From Candidatus Onthousia faecipullorum (GTDB lineage Bacteria; Bacillota_I; Bacilli_A; RF39; UBA660), in assembly GCA_018715925.1 (NCBI GenBank), contig DVKQ01000059.1, positions 1 to 39,051 on the forward strand: a DNA stretch of 39,051 nt, written 5' to 3'. Of this stretch, positions 31,686 through 39,051 are shown piece by piece. Made by a program: the position numbers and the translations under genes. The notes below the pieces were generated by a model that saw nothing but the letters and a program-made list of their open reading frames with translations, was not told where the DNA came from and ran no database searches. Position 1 is the first letter of the stretch, and each line of letters begins with the position of its first letter.

Positions 31686-33482
31686 ATGGATAAACTATTA
31701 AAAAGAGAAGAAGTAAAAGTTACTGATAAATGGGATATAGAAAGTGTCTATAAGAACTTAGATGACTATAATAAAGATTATAATGTGGTTAAAGATAATA
31801 TTGATAAATTAAGAAATATACAAAATACATTTTTAAATAATAGTACATCTTTTAAGGAGTTCTTACTAATAGACAGTAAGACATCTAGATTAATTGAAAA
31901 GTTATATACTTATGCAGCACGTAAATATGATGAAGATACAGGTAATTCTATTTATCAAGAACTTTATTTCAAGATTAATAATTTATATCAAACTTATAGT
32001 GAAGCGACATCTTTTGTGGTTCCTATGATTTTAGAGCAAGATAAAGATACTATTATAGGATATTTAGATAAAGAACAAGAACTTAGCTCTTTTAGACATC
32101 AAATATTGGATGTTTTAAGACATAAAGAACATACTTTATCTAAAGAAGAAGAACACATTATAACAGCTTTTTCTAAAGTATTAGATAGTAGTAGTGATAC
32201 AGCAGACTTTTTAATGGATACTGATATGAAATTTGGTACTATTAAAGATGAAGAAGGTATGGAAGTAGAACTTACTTCTAGTAATTATAGTACTTTCTTA
32301 AGCTCTAAAAATAGAGATGTTAGAAAAGAAGCATTTATTAACTATCATAAAGTATATGGTAATTTTAAAAATACTTTAACATCAACATTAGCATCTACAT
32401 GTGAAGCATTATCAGTATCTAGTAAACTAAAAAAATATAATTCAAGTATAGAAGCTAGTTTATTTAATGATTTTATACCTACTAAGCTTTATAATAATTT
32501 AATTAAAGTAGTGCATGATAATTTACCAAGTCTTTATAAGTATTTTGATATTAAGAAGAAAATACTTGGTATAGATGAATTTCATTTATATGATGGTTAT
32601 GTTAGTACAGTTAAAAACATCTCAAAAAAATATAGTTTTGAAGAAGGAGAGAAACTAGTAAAAGATGCTTTAAGTGTTTTAGGAGAAGAATATGGTAGAG
32701 AACTTAATAAAGCATTTAAGGAAGGTTATATTGACAAATATCCTAATTTAAATAAAAGAAGTGGTGCCTATTCTAGTGGTAGTTATGATACAAAACCATT
32801 TGTCTTACTTAATTATGTAGGTGAATATAATGATGTATCAACACTTGCTCACGAATTAGGACACTCTATGCATACATATTTTTCTAATCATTATAATGAT
32901 TATGAAAAATCAAGTTATCCAATATTTCTTGCTGAAATAGCATCAACTGTAAATGAATTATTACTTTCATATTATATGGAAGATAATGCTAATACTAATG
33001 ATGAGAAACTATTTATCTTAAATGAAAGACTTGATCTATTTAAAGCGACTATCTTTAGACAAACTATGTTTGCAGAGTTTGAAAAATATATTCATGAATT
33101 AACTGATAAAGGGGAAGTATTAACAAGTGATGGTATTTGTAACTATTATTATGAATTAAATAAATTATATTTTGGTCCTAATGTAATAGTTGATGATGAA
33201 GTTAGATATGAGTGTTTAAGAATACCACATTTCTATACACCATTTTATGTATATAAATATGCAACTGGTTTATCTATAGCAAGTTATATTGTTAAAAATA
33301 TTTTAAATAATACTCCTAACTTTAAAGAAAAATATTTAGAATTTTTAAAGAGTGGAGGCAGAGATTATCCATTAGAAGTATTAAAAATTATAGATATAGA
33401 TTTAACTGATACTAAAGTATTTGATGAAGCGATGGAAATGTTTAAAGAAACTTTAGATAAATTTATATCTTTAAATAATTAA
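31686..33482 (+). CDS. pepF: Oligoendopeptidase F (M3 family)
   Basis: Zn motif TLAHELGHSMHTYFSNH; start set at ATG 31686 (MDKLLKREEV). Confidence 0.93.
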   Translation: MDKLLKREEVKVTDKWDIESVYKNLDDYNKDYNVVKDNIDKLRNIQNTFLNNSTSFKEFLLIDSKTSRLIEKLYTYAARKYDEDTGNSIYQELYFKINNLYQTYSEATSFVVPMILEQDKDTIIGYLDKEQELSSFRHQILDVLRHKEHTLSKEEEHIITAFSKVLDSSSDTADFLMDTDMKFGTIKDEEGMEVELTSSNYSTFLSSKNRDVRKEAFINYHKVYGNFKNTLTSTLASTCEALSVSSKLKKYNSSIEASLFNDFIPTKLYNNLIKVVHDNLPSLYKYFDIKKKILGIDEFHLYDGYVSTVKNISKKYSFEEGEKLVKDALSVLGEEYGRELNKAFKEGYIDKYPNLNKRSGAYSSGSYDTKPFVLLNYVGEYNDVSTLAHELGHSMHTYFSNHYNDYEKSSYPIFLAEIASTVNELLLSYYMEDNANTNDEKLFILNERLDLFKATIFRQTMFAEFEKYIHELTDKGEVLTSDGICNYYYELNKLYFGPNVIVDDEVRYECLRIPHFYTPFYVYKYATGLSIASYIVKNILNNTPNFKEKYLEFLKSGGRDYPLEVLKIIDIDLTDTKVFDEAMEMFKETLDKFISLNN

Positions 33483-33513
33483 CGAAGTCTATATTAGAAG
33501 GAAGGTGTAGTAT

Positions 33514-34653
33514 ATGGCAACTAAAAGAGACTATTATGAAGTGTTAGGTGTATCTAAAACTGCTAGTAAAGATGAGATAAAAAGTGCTTTTAGAAAACTT
33601 GCTAAGAAATATCATCCTGATATAAGTAAAGAAGAAAATGCGGAAGAGAAGTTTAAAGAAGTCCAAGAAGCATATTCTGTTCTTTCTGATGATAATAAGC
33701 GTCGTCAATATGATCAGTTTGGTCATGCTGGTGTTGGAGGAGCAGGAGCTGGTTCTGGCTTTGGAGGATTTAATGGTGCAGGCTTTGGTTTTGATGCAAG
33801 TGACTTAGGCGATATCTTTGATGACTTGTTCGGTGGAGGCTTCGGTTTTGGAGGCTCTAGTAGAAGTCGTGGGGGTAGTAGGGCAAGACGTGGATCTGAT
33901 ATCTTAATGCAAGTAGAACTTTCTTTTGAAGAAGCTATTTATGGTTGTGAGAAAGATTTTGACTTAGATGTAGTTAGTGAATGTGATAAATGTGACGGTA
34001 AAGGTGGCTTTGGTGAAGAGACATGTTCTAGATGTCATGGTAGTGGAACTATTACTAGTGAACAAAGAACAATACTAGGTTCATTTATGACTAAGACAAC
34101 TTGTCCAGAATGTAATGGTAAAGGTAAGACTTATAAAGAAGTATGTAGTAAGTGTCGTGGAAAAGGACAAGTTAAATCTCATAAGACTATTACTGTAAGT
34201 GTTCCTAGTGGTATTGATAATGGTGAAAGACTAAGAGTACCAGGTAGAGGACATGCTGGAGAAAATGGTGGAGCATCAGGTGATTTATACTTAGAATTTC
34301 ATATTAAAGAACATAAATACTATGAGCGAGATGGCCTTGATATTTATCTAGAAGTACCTATTAATATGGCTGAAGCAGTACTTGGTTGTAAAAAAGAAAT
34401 ACCTACAATCTATGGTAATGTTAAATTAACTATACCAGGAGGTACTGATAGTGGAGATAAACAAAGACTTAAAGGTAAAGGTATTAAAGACTCTACTAGT
34501 AGAAGAGTTGGAGATATGTATGTTGTCTTTAAAGTAGTTACTCCTAAGAAGTTAGCTCGTGATCAAAAGAAATTATTTGAATCTCTTGCTAAAACTCCTT
34601 TAGATGATAGCGAGATAGATAGATTTACAAGATTTACTAAAAACAATGATTAA
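33514..34653 (+). CDS. dnaJ: Chaperone DnaJ
   Basis: [32 protein letters not shown]; CxxCxGxG zinc-finger repeats. Confidence 0.98.
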   Translation: MATKRDYYEVLGVSKTASKDEIKSAFRKLAKKYHPDISKEENAEEKFKEVQEAYSVLSDDNKRRQYDQFGHAGVGGAGAGSGFGGFNGAGFGFDASDLGDIFDDLFGGGFGFGGSSRSRGGSRARRGSDILMQVELSFEEAIYGCEKDFDLDVVSECDKCDGKGGFGEETCSRCHGSGTITSEQRTILGSFMTKTTCPECNGKGKTYKEVCSKCRGKGQVKSHKTITVSVPSGIDNGERLRVPGRGHAGENGGASGDLYLEFHIKEHKYYERDGLDIYLEVPINMAEAVLGCKKEIPTIYGNVKLTIPGGTDSGDKQRLKGKGIKDSTSRRVGDMYVVFKVVTPKKLARDQKKLFESLAKTPLDDSEIDRFTRFTKNND

Positions 34654-34680
34654 GTTACGAAAACTCGTAACTTTTTTATT
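34654..34680 (+). terminator. dnaJ terminator
   Basis: GTTACGA-aaac-TCGTAAC-TTTTTT; repeated at 35153. Confidence 0.85.
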
Positions 34681-34691
34681 ACATTTTTTTA

Positions 34692-34720
34692 TTAATATCT
34701 AGAAATTAATATGATACTAT
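34692..34720 (+). promoter_or_regulatory. Toxin-like gene promoter, copy 1
   Basis: TTAATA, 17 nt, TGA-TACTAT; conserved in copy 2. Confidence 0.6.
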
Positions 34721-34771
34721 AGTTATAGGGACATTTAATAGTTGGGTGAGACCTCAGAAAGGAGGCTTATA

Positions 34772-34864
34772 ATGAACAAGAAAGATTCTTTAATTTTTTC
34801 TCTAGTAATTATGTTGTTTCTTCAAGATATCTTGTTGTTACTCGCAATACTTTCTCTAAGATGA
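34772..34864 (+). CDS. Small hydrophobic type I toxin-like peptide (30 aa), copy 1
   Basis: MNKKDSLIFSLVIMLFLQDILLLLAILSLR*; SD AAGGAGG; convergent antisense promoter downstream. Confidence 0.6.
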   Translation: MNKKDSLIFSLVIMLFLQDILLLLAILSLR

Positions 34865-34870
34865 TAGAAA

Positions 34871-35011
34871 CCACCTAACTTAGCTATGGTTTAGGTGGCT
34901 CTTACTAAAAAATAGGGGCACACTCAACAAGCGAATATTAAGTGTTCCTTTTATATTGTATGAAAATTTTTCTTACATATACATCTTATCATATAAGTAT
35001 CTTTTAGGCAA
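34871..35011 (-). ncRNA. Candidate antisense (antitoxin-like) RNA, copy 1, including its promoter
   Basis: Minus strand TTGCCT (35006-35011), 17 nt, TGA-TAAGAT (34983-34988). Hairpins 34915-34948 and 34871-34898 (CCACCTAA/TTAGGTGG), each with a downstream U-rich stretch. Confidence 0.5.
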
Positions 35012-35034
35012 GTGATTTTTGTATATAATTTCCT

Positions 35035-35130
35035 CGTGACCAAAAGAAATTATTTGAATCTCTTGCTAAAACAGATTTAGATGATAGTGAAATAGATAGA
35101 TTTAATAAATTTACTAAGAACAATGATTAA
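35035..35130 (+). pseudogene. Detached dnaJ C-terminal remnant
   Basis: [31 protein letters not shown] versus intact [31 protein letters not shown]. Confidence 0.9.
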
Positions 35131-35152
35131 TTGTTTATAAATATGAAGAAAA

Positions 35153-35180
35153 GTTACGAAAACTCGTAACTTTTTTATTA
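35153..35180 (+). terminator. Duplicated dnaJ terminator
   Basis: GTTACGA-aaac-TCGTAAC-TTTTTT. Confidence 0.8.
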
Positions 35181-35189
35181 CATTTTTCC

Positions 35190-35218
35190 TTGATATCTGG
35201 AAATCAATATGATACTAT
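35190..35218 (+). promoter_or_regulatory. Toxin-like gene promoter, copy 2
   Basis: TTGATA, 17 nt, TGA-TACTAT. Confidence 0.65.
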
Positions 35219-35278
35219 ATTTACAGGGAATACTTAACAATTGAGTACTTGCCTACTCTAAATAAGGAGGGGCTTGAT

Positions 35279-35359
35279 ATTATTAGAAAAATAGACTTTT
35301 TAGTTACTGCTTTAATCATAATTATCTTCTTATTAATCGCCTTGCTTTTCGTAAAGTAA
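35279..35359 (+). CDS. Small hydrophobic type I toxin-like peptide, copy 2 (candidate ATT start)
   Basis: ATT at the position of the copy 1 ATG, 8 nt after GGAGG: (M)IRKIDFLVTALIIIIFLLIALLFVK*; no ATG/GTG/TTG in frame. Confidence 0.4.
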   Translation: MIRKIDFLVTALIIIIFLLIALLFVK

Positions 35360-35373
35360 ACACCAAATAAGAA

Positions 35374-35522
35374 AAGTACTTAATCGCAAGATTAAGTACT
35401 TAAACCTAAAAAAATAATAGGGGCAAGACTCAATTCTGGCAAATTAAGTATTTCCCTCATTTTTTATTGTATGAAAATTTTTCTTACATATACATCTTAT
35501 CATATAAGTATCTTTCGTGCAA
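35374..35522 (-). ncRNA. Candidate antisense (antitoxin-like) RNA, copy 2, including its promoter
   Basis: Minus strand TTGCAC (35517-35522), 17 nt, TGA-TAAGAT (35494-35499); perfect 11-bp hairpin AAGTACTTAAT/ATTAAGTACTT (35374-35401). Confidence 0.5.
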
Positions 35523-35583
35523 GAGTTTTTCTTTACTTTTGATCTAAAATATGGTAAAATAAACACTACTTAAGAGGGGTGGT

Positions 35584-37587
35584 TTGGTTATGAGTATTTG
35601 GAAAGAAAAACTTAGCTTTGATCCTAAATTATATGAAGAAGTAGATTCATTTTTTGAAAATTTACATGATAATGAAACCTTAGAATATCGTACTGTTCAA
35701 CATACTATGGCTTTAGATATAGTGGATGCTATTAAAAATAAAGAAATATTATTAATGGAAGCAGGAGTAGGTAGTGGTAAATCTTGGGGATATTTAGTAC
35801 CTTTGTTATATGCAAGTAAAGATAAAGAACACTTTAAAGGATTTTTAATCTCCACTTCTTCTATCGCTCTACAAGAACAATTAAAAACTGAAATAGAGAA
35901 ACTATCTAAAATGTTAAATGTAGATATTCCTATTACTATCGCTAAAGGGCGTAATAACTTTATTTGTAAAAAGCGTCTTGATGATTATATTAAACATCAT
36001 GATGAAGATAAAAATTTAAAAGAATTAGAGAAAAAAGTTAATGGTGGACATATTGATAAAGAAGAGTATCAAGATATCCCTATTCATGTTTGGAAGAAAA
36101 TAAATATTAATTACGTTAATTGTAGTAGTTGTATATATAAAAATACTTGTGAATATATTTTAAAACGTGAAAAATGGAAAGAATCTAAATATGTTATATG
36201 TAATCATGATTTATTAATAGAAGCATTAAAAAGAGATAATAATGATTTAATTTTACAAGATCCCTCTATATTAGTTGTAGATGAAGCTCATAACTTAGAA
36301 GAAAAAATTAGAAATTCATATAAGAATAGTATATCTAAAAGTAAATTAGAAGCTTTAATATTAAAAATTAACTTTATGATAAGTGATGATGAGAGTCTTG
36401 ATGGTTATGAAAATAATCCTATTATTGAATCTTTGAATAAAGTATTTAGAATGATTAGTACAAAGGCTAAATATAAATATCGTAAAAATGCTAAAGAAAA
36501 TATAGAAGTTTTTGATGAAGAGACTAGTGGTTTTGATATATCTTCTTCTTTAAAAGAAGAAATAGTTAATTTAATTAATAGATTAGAGAATCTTATTAAG
36601 GAATCTAGTAATTATAAATATTTAGATAAAAGACTAATTAGTACTATTAATATATTAAAAGACTATATTAAAGTATTTAAAGACTTAATTAGTGATAATA
36701 GTGAAAATATATATTGGGCATCGTTTCTTCCTAATACTAAAAGTCATATAACCTTAGAATATGTTAAAAAAGATATTTATAAACAGGCTGCTAGACTTTT
36801 AAGTAATAATAATTATGCTAAAGTATTTACTTCTGCTACTATGACAACTGGTGATGGAGATTATAATTATTTTGCTAATAACTTAGGGCTTAATAGAATA
36901 AATGGAGTACCTATAATAAGAGAATATCCTGGTAAGTCACCCTTTGATTATGATAATGATGCACTTTTATATTTAAGTAAAGACTGTATATCTCCTAAGA
37001 GCTCAGATAGAGAACTATATCTAGATTCTATTGCAACTAAAGTAGATGAGTTAATTAATATTACTGAAGGTAGAAGTTTGGTACTATTTACATCTAAAGA
37101 AGATATGAAAAGAGTGTATAGTAAAGTTACTATGAATAATCATGACTTTAATATTATGTTACAGACTGATGATGTTAGTGCTGATACCTTAAAGATAAGA
37201 TTTAAAGAAGATGAGAGTTCTGTATTATTTGCAACAGGTTCTTTCTTTGAAGGGATAGATGTAAAGGGTGAGGCCTTAGAAAATGTTATTATTACTAAGT
37301 TACCTTTTCCAGTAGTTAATCCTATTATAGAAGAAAAAGCTAGTCATTTTAGAGATGGATTTAGAGAAGTATATTTGCCAGAGATGATTATTAAACTAAA
37401 ACAAGGAGCAGGAAGACTTATCAGAAGTTCTACTGATAAAGGTATTGTTTCAATACTTGATTCTAGATATAAAGAGTATCAAGATGTAATACTAGAGTCT
37501 TTACCATTTGGTAACTGTACTACTGATATTGAAGAAGTAAAGGCCTTTGCTACTAATAAATTAGGTATTACTAAAATAAAAAAATAG
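35584..37587 (+). CDS. DinG/XPD-family ATP-dependent helicase
   Basis: LLMEAGVGSGKSWGYLVPL, Cys cluster CKKRL...CSSCIYKNTCEY, VVDEAHNLEEKIR, LKQGAGRLIRSSTDKG. Confidence 0.88.
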   Translation: MVMSIWKEKLSFDPKLYEEVDSFFENLHDNETLEYRTVQHTMALDIVDAIKNKEILLMEAGVGSGKSWGYLVPLLYASKDKEHFKGFLISTSSIALQEQLKTEIEKLSKMLNVDIPITIAKGRNNFICKKRLDDYIKHHDEDKNLKELEKKVNGGHIDKEEYQDIPIHVWKKININYVNCSSCIYKNTCEYILKREKWKESKYVICNHDLLIEALKRDNNDLILQDPSILVVDEAHNLEEKIRNSYKNSISKSKLEALILKINFMISDDESLDGYENNPIIESLNKVFRMISTKAKYKYRKNAKENIEVFDEETSGFDISSSLKEEIVNLINRLENLIKESSNYKYLDKRLISTINILKDYIKVFKDLISDNSENIYWASFLPNTKSHITLEYVKKDIYKQAARLLSNNNYAKVFTSATMTTGDGDYNYFANNLGLNRINGVPIIREYPGKSPFDYDNDALLYLSKDCISPKSSDRELYLDSIATKVDELINITEGRSLVLFTSKEDMKRVYSKVTMNNHDFNIMLQTDDVSADTLKIRFKEDESSVLFATGSFFEGIDVKGEALENVIITKLPFPVVNPIIEEKASHFRDGFREVYLPEMIIKLKQGAGRLIRSSTDKGIVSILDSRYKEYQDVILESLPFGNCTTDIEEVKAFATNKLGITKIKK

Positions 37588-37597
37588 AATAAAATAT

Positions 37598-37626
37598 TTG
37601 ACAAGTGTGTAAAATAATAGTATATT
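37598..37626 (+). promoter_or_regulatory. Sigma-A-type promoter upstream of the T-box leader
   Basis: TTGACA (37598-37603), 17 nt, TATATT (37621-37626). Confidence 0.75.
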
Positions 37627-37633
37627 AATAACA

Positions 37634-37915
37634 TCAAAAACATTGATGAAAAGAAGTAACTATTTCTAATCTTTAAAAGAGAGCTTGTGGTTGGTGGAAA
37701 CAAGTAAAGTGTGGATAGTGAATAACATTTCGGAGTGCTTAAAGAAATTAAGTAGACTAAGCCGGGTGCAGACCGTTACATTTGCTAGATTTGATAGAAT
37801 CGAAAAAGTGATTATAAAGTTAATAATTCCTTTATAATAAATTGGGTGGCACCGCGGAAGACTAGTTTCGTCCCATAGTACTATAAGTATTATGGTATAA
37901 GACTAGTCTTTTATT
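37634..37915 (+). promoter_or_regulatory. T-box riboswitch leader
   Basis: AGAGAGCTTGTGGTTGGTGGAAACAAG stem I, GGGTGGCACCGCGG (37844-37857), TTCGTCCC, terminator AAGACTAGT...ACTAGTCTTTTATTATTT. Confidence 0.93.
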
Positions 37916-37929
37916 ATTTATTAGAAAGG

Positions 37930-38553
37930 ATGATTTTTATGTATGAATTAGGAATGATTGATAAGTTATCTAAAAGTTTTAGATTATCAAAAGAAGAATC
38001 TCATCGTATTGAGATGACTAAAGAAGCTTTTCAATTTTGTAAAAAATTAGAGAAAAGGGGAATCCATTTTGATCGCTGTATAAGACATGAAGAAACGACT
38101 GGATGTGTTGATTATAGTAGGTGGAGTTATTGCTTAGGTGATGATTATGCTGTAGGTAAACACTTATTAGTTCAAGAAAGAAAAGGAGATAAGAATAAAT
38201 ATCTAGTTATAACTGATAGTTCTAAACAAGTAGATTTAAAAGCTTTAAAAGAAGAATTATCTTGCCGTAAACTAGAGTTTGTTAGTCCTAGTGATATGGA
38301 GAGTTTAATTAATGCGACACCTGGTAATGTTTCTATATTTAACATGATATATGATGAAAATAAAGAAATTAATTTAATTATAGATGAAGATCTATTAGAG
38401 GCAAGTGAAGTAGCTTTTCATCCCTTATATAATGGTATGAGTATATTTATGCCACTATCTGAATGCTTTAATTTTCTTGAAACTATAGGTAGAAGTGCTG
38501 AAGTTATGGCAATTCCTGCAAAGAAAGAAGAAAAAGTTTTAATAAAACAATAA
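37930..38553 (+). CDS. YbaK/ProX-like aminoacyl-tRNA editing domain protein
   Basis: LLVQERKGDKNKYLVITDSSKQVDLKALKEELSCRKLEFVSPSDMESLINATPGNVSIFNMIYDENKEINLIIDEDL...FHPLYN. Confidence 0.78.
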   Translation: MIFMYELGMIDKLSKSFRLSKEESHRIEMTKEAFQFCKKLEKRGIHFDRCIRHEETTGCVDYSRWSYCLGDDYAVGKHLLVQERKGDKNKYLVITDSSKQVDLKALKEELSCRKLEFVSPSDMESLINATPGNVSIFNMIYDENKEINLIIDEDLLEASEVAFHPLYNGMSIFMPLSECFNFLETIGRSAEVMAIPAKKEEKVLIKQ

Positions 38554-38657
38554 TAATGATATACTGATGCTTATGAAATTGATCAATATATGAAAAAAAA
38601 TCTAAAGGACTAAATATAGACGAAATAATAAATAAATAGATAGTGAGATGATTAATA

Positions 38658-39051
38658 ATGAATAAAAATGCTGAAGAAGTTTTATTAAAATTAGGATATA
38701 GTAAAGAGGATGCAGAAAATATTCTAAATAATGAATCATTAGTAAGTTTTAAGGGAGATACTTTAGTTGTTCGTATAAAAATAAATTTTGAATGTTTAAT
38801 AGCGTTAGGCTATAGTAAAGAAGATGTCTTAAAAATGACAAAACAATTTCCTTCTTTATATGGATTAAGTATAGAAAATATAAAAAAGAAAATAGGAGAT
38901 TTGATGTCACTAGGATATAGTAAAGAAGATGTCCTAAAGATGACAAAACTTCTTCCATCTTTATATAATTTAAGTATAGAAAATATAAAAAAGAAAATAG
39001 AAGATTTAATATTATTAGGTTATACTAAAGAAGATGTCCTAAAGATGACAA
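38658..39051 (+). CDS. Tandem-repeat protein with mTERF-like 35-aa repeats, 3' partial
   Basis: Not in the ORF track (runs off the edge): MNKNAEEVLLKLGYSKEDAENIL...LGYSKEDVLKMTKQFPSLYGLSIENIKKKIGDLMS LGYSKEDVLKMTKLLPSLYNLSIENIKKKIEDLIL LGYTKEDVLKMT. Confidence 0.7.
   Translation, partial: MNKNAEEVLLKLGYSKEDAENILNNESLVSFKGDTLVVRIKINFECLIALGYSKEDVLKMTKQFPSLYGLSIENIKKKIGDLMSLGYSKEDVLKMTKLLPSLYNLSIENIKKKIEDLILLGYTKEDVLKMT
38805..39051 (+). repeat. 105-bp coding tandem repeat
   Basis: Repeat starts at 38805, 38910 and 39015; near-identical nucleotides (e.g. tatagtaaagaagatgtcctaaagatgacaaaa). Confidence 0.85.

Larger units (their letters stand above)
34556..35032. repeat. Tandem repeat unit 1: dnaJ 3' tail + terminator + toxin-antitoxin-like cassette
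   Basis: Similar to 35033-35535 throughout; start-to-start offset 477 bp. Confidence 0.85.
35033..35535. repeat. Tandem repeat unit 2: dnaJ tail remnant + terminator + toxin-antitoxin-like cassette
   Basis: Colinear with unit 1. Confidence 0.8.

Noticed and set aside
38554-38640. Possible small ORF/remnant (DAYEIDQYMKKN...)
   Set aside because: Frame is broken, no RBS, too short to assign.

Overview
AT-rich (low-GC Firmicutes/Bacilli-like, standard TGA stops) chromosomal window. Backbone: an hrcA-grpE-dnaK-pepF-dnaJ heat-shock cluster with a degenerate CIRCE, HelD plus a GreA-like factor, a Bce-type two-component/ABC peptide-resistance locus, a phosphorelay next to an AMP-forming ligase, a DinG-like helicase, and a T-box leader upstream of a YbaK/ProX-like editing protein. 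Most unusual content: (1) an array of four compact minus-strand units (8965-9370), each with its own promoter-like sequence, hairpin and U-rich tail. They alternate between two hairpin classes with compensatory stem changes and face the 3' end of an orphan ORF (8510-9040). A fifth similar unit lies on the other side of the ORF (8296-8375). (2) A tandem duplication of [dnaJ 3' tail + terminator + type I toxin-antitoxin-like cassette] (34556-35535). Each cassette has a tiny hydrophobic ORF, a sequestered Shine-Dalgarno and a convergent antisense promoter. (3) A gene running off the right edge (38658 onward) with near-identical 35-aa repeats resembling mTERF motifs. (4) Two gene-fusion deletion scars (GrpB/RdgB and HD/NUDIX) at 17.4-19.1 kb. 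All family calls come from reading the sequence by eye; no searches were run.
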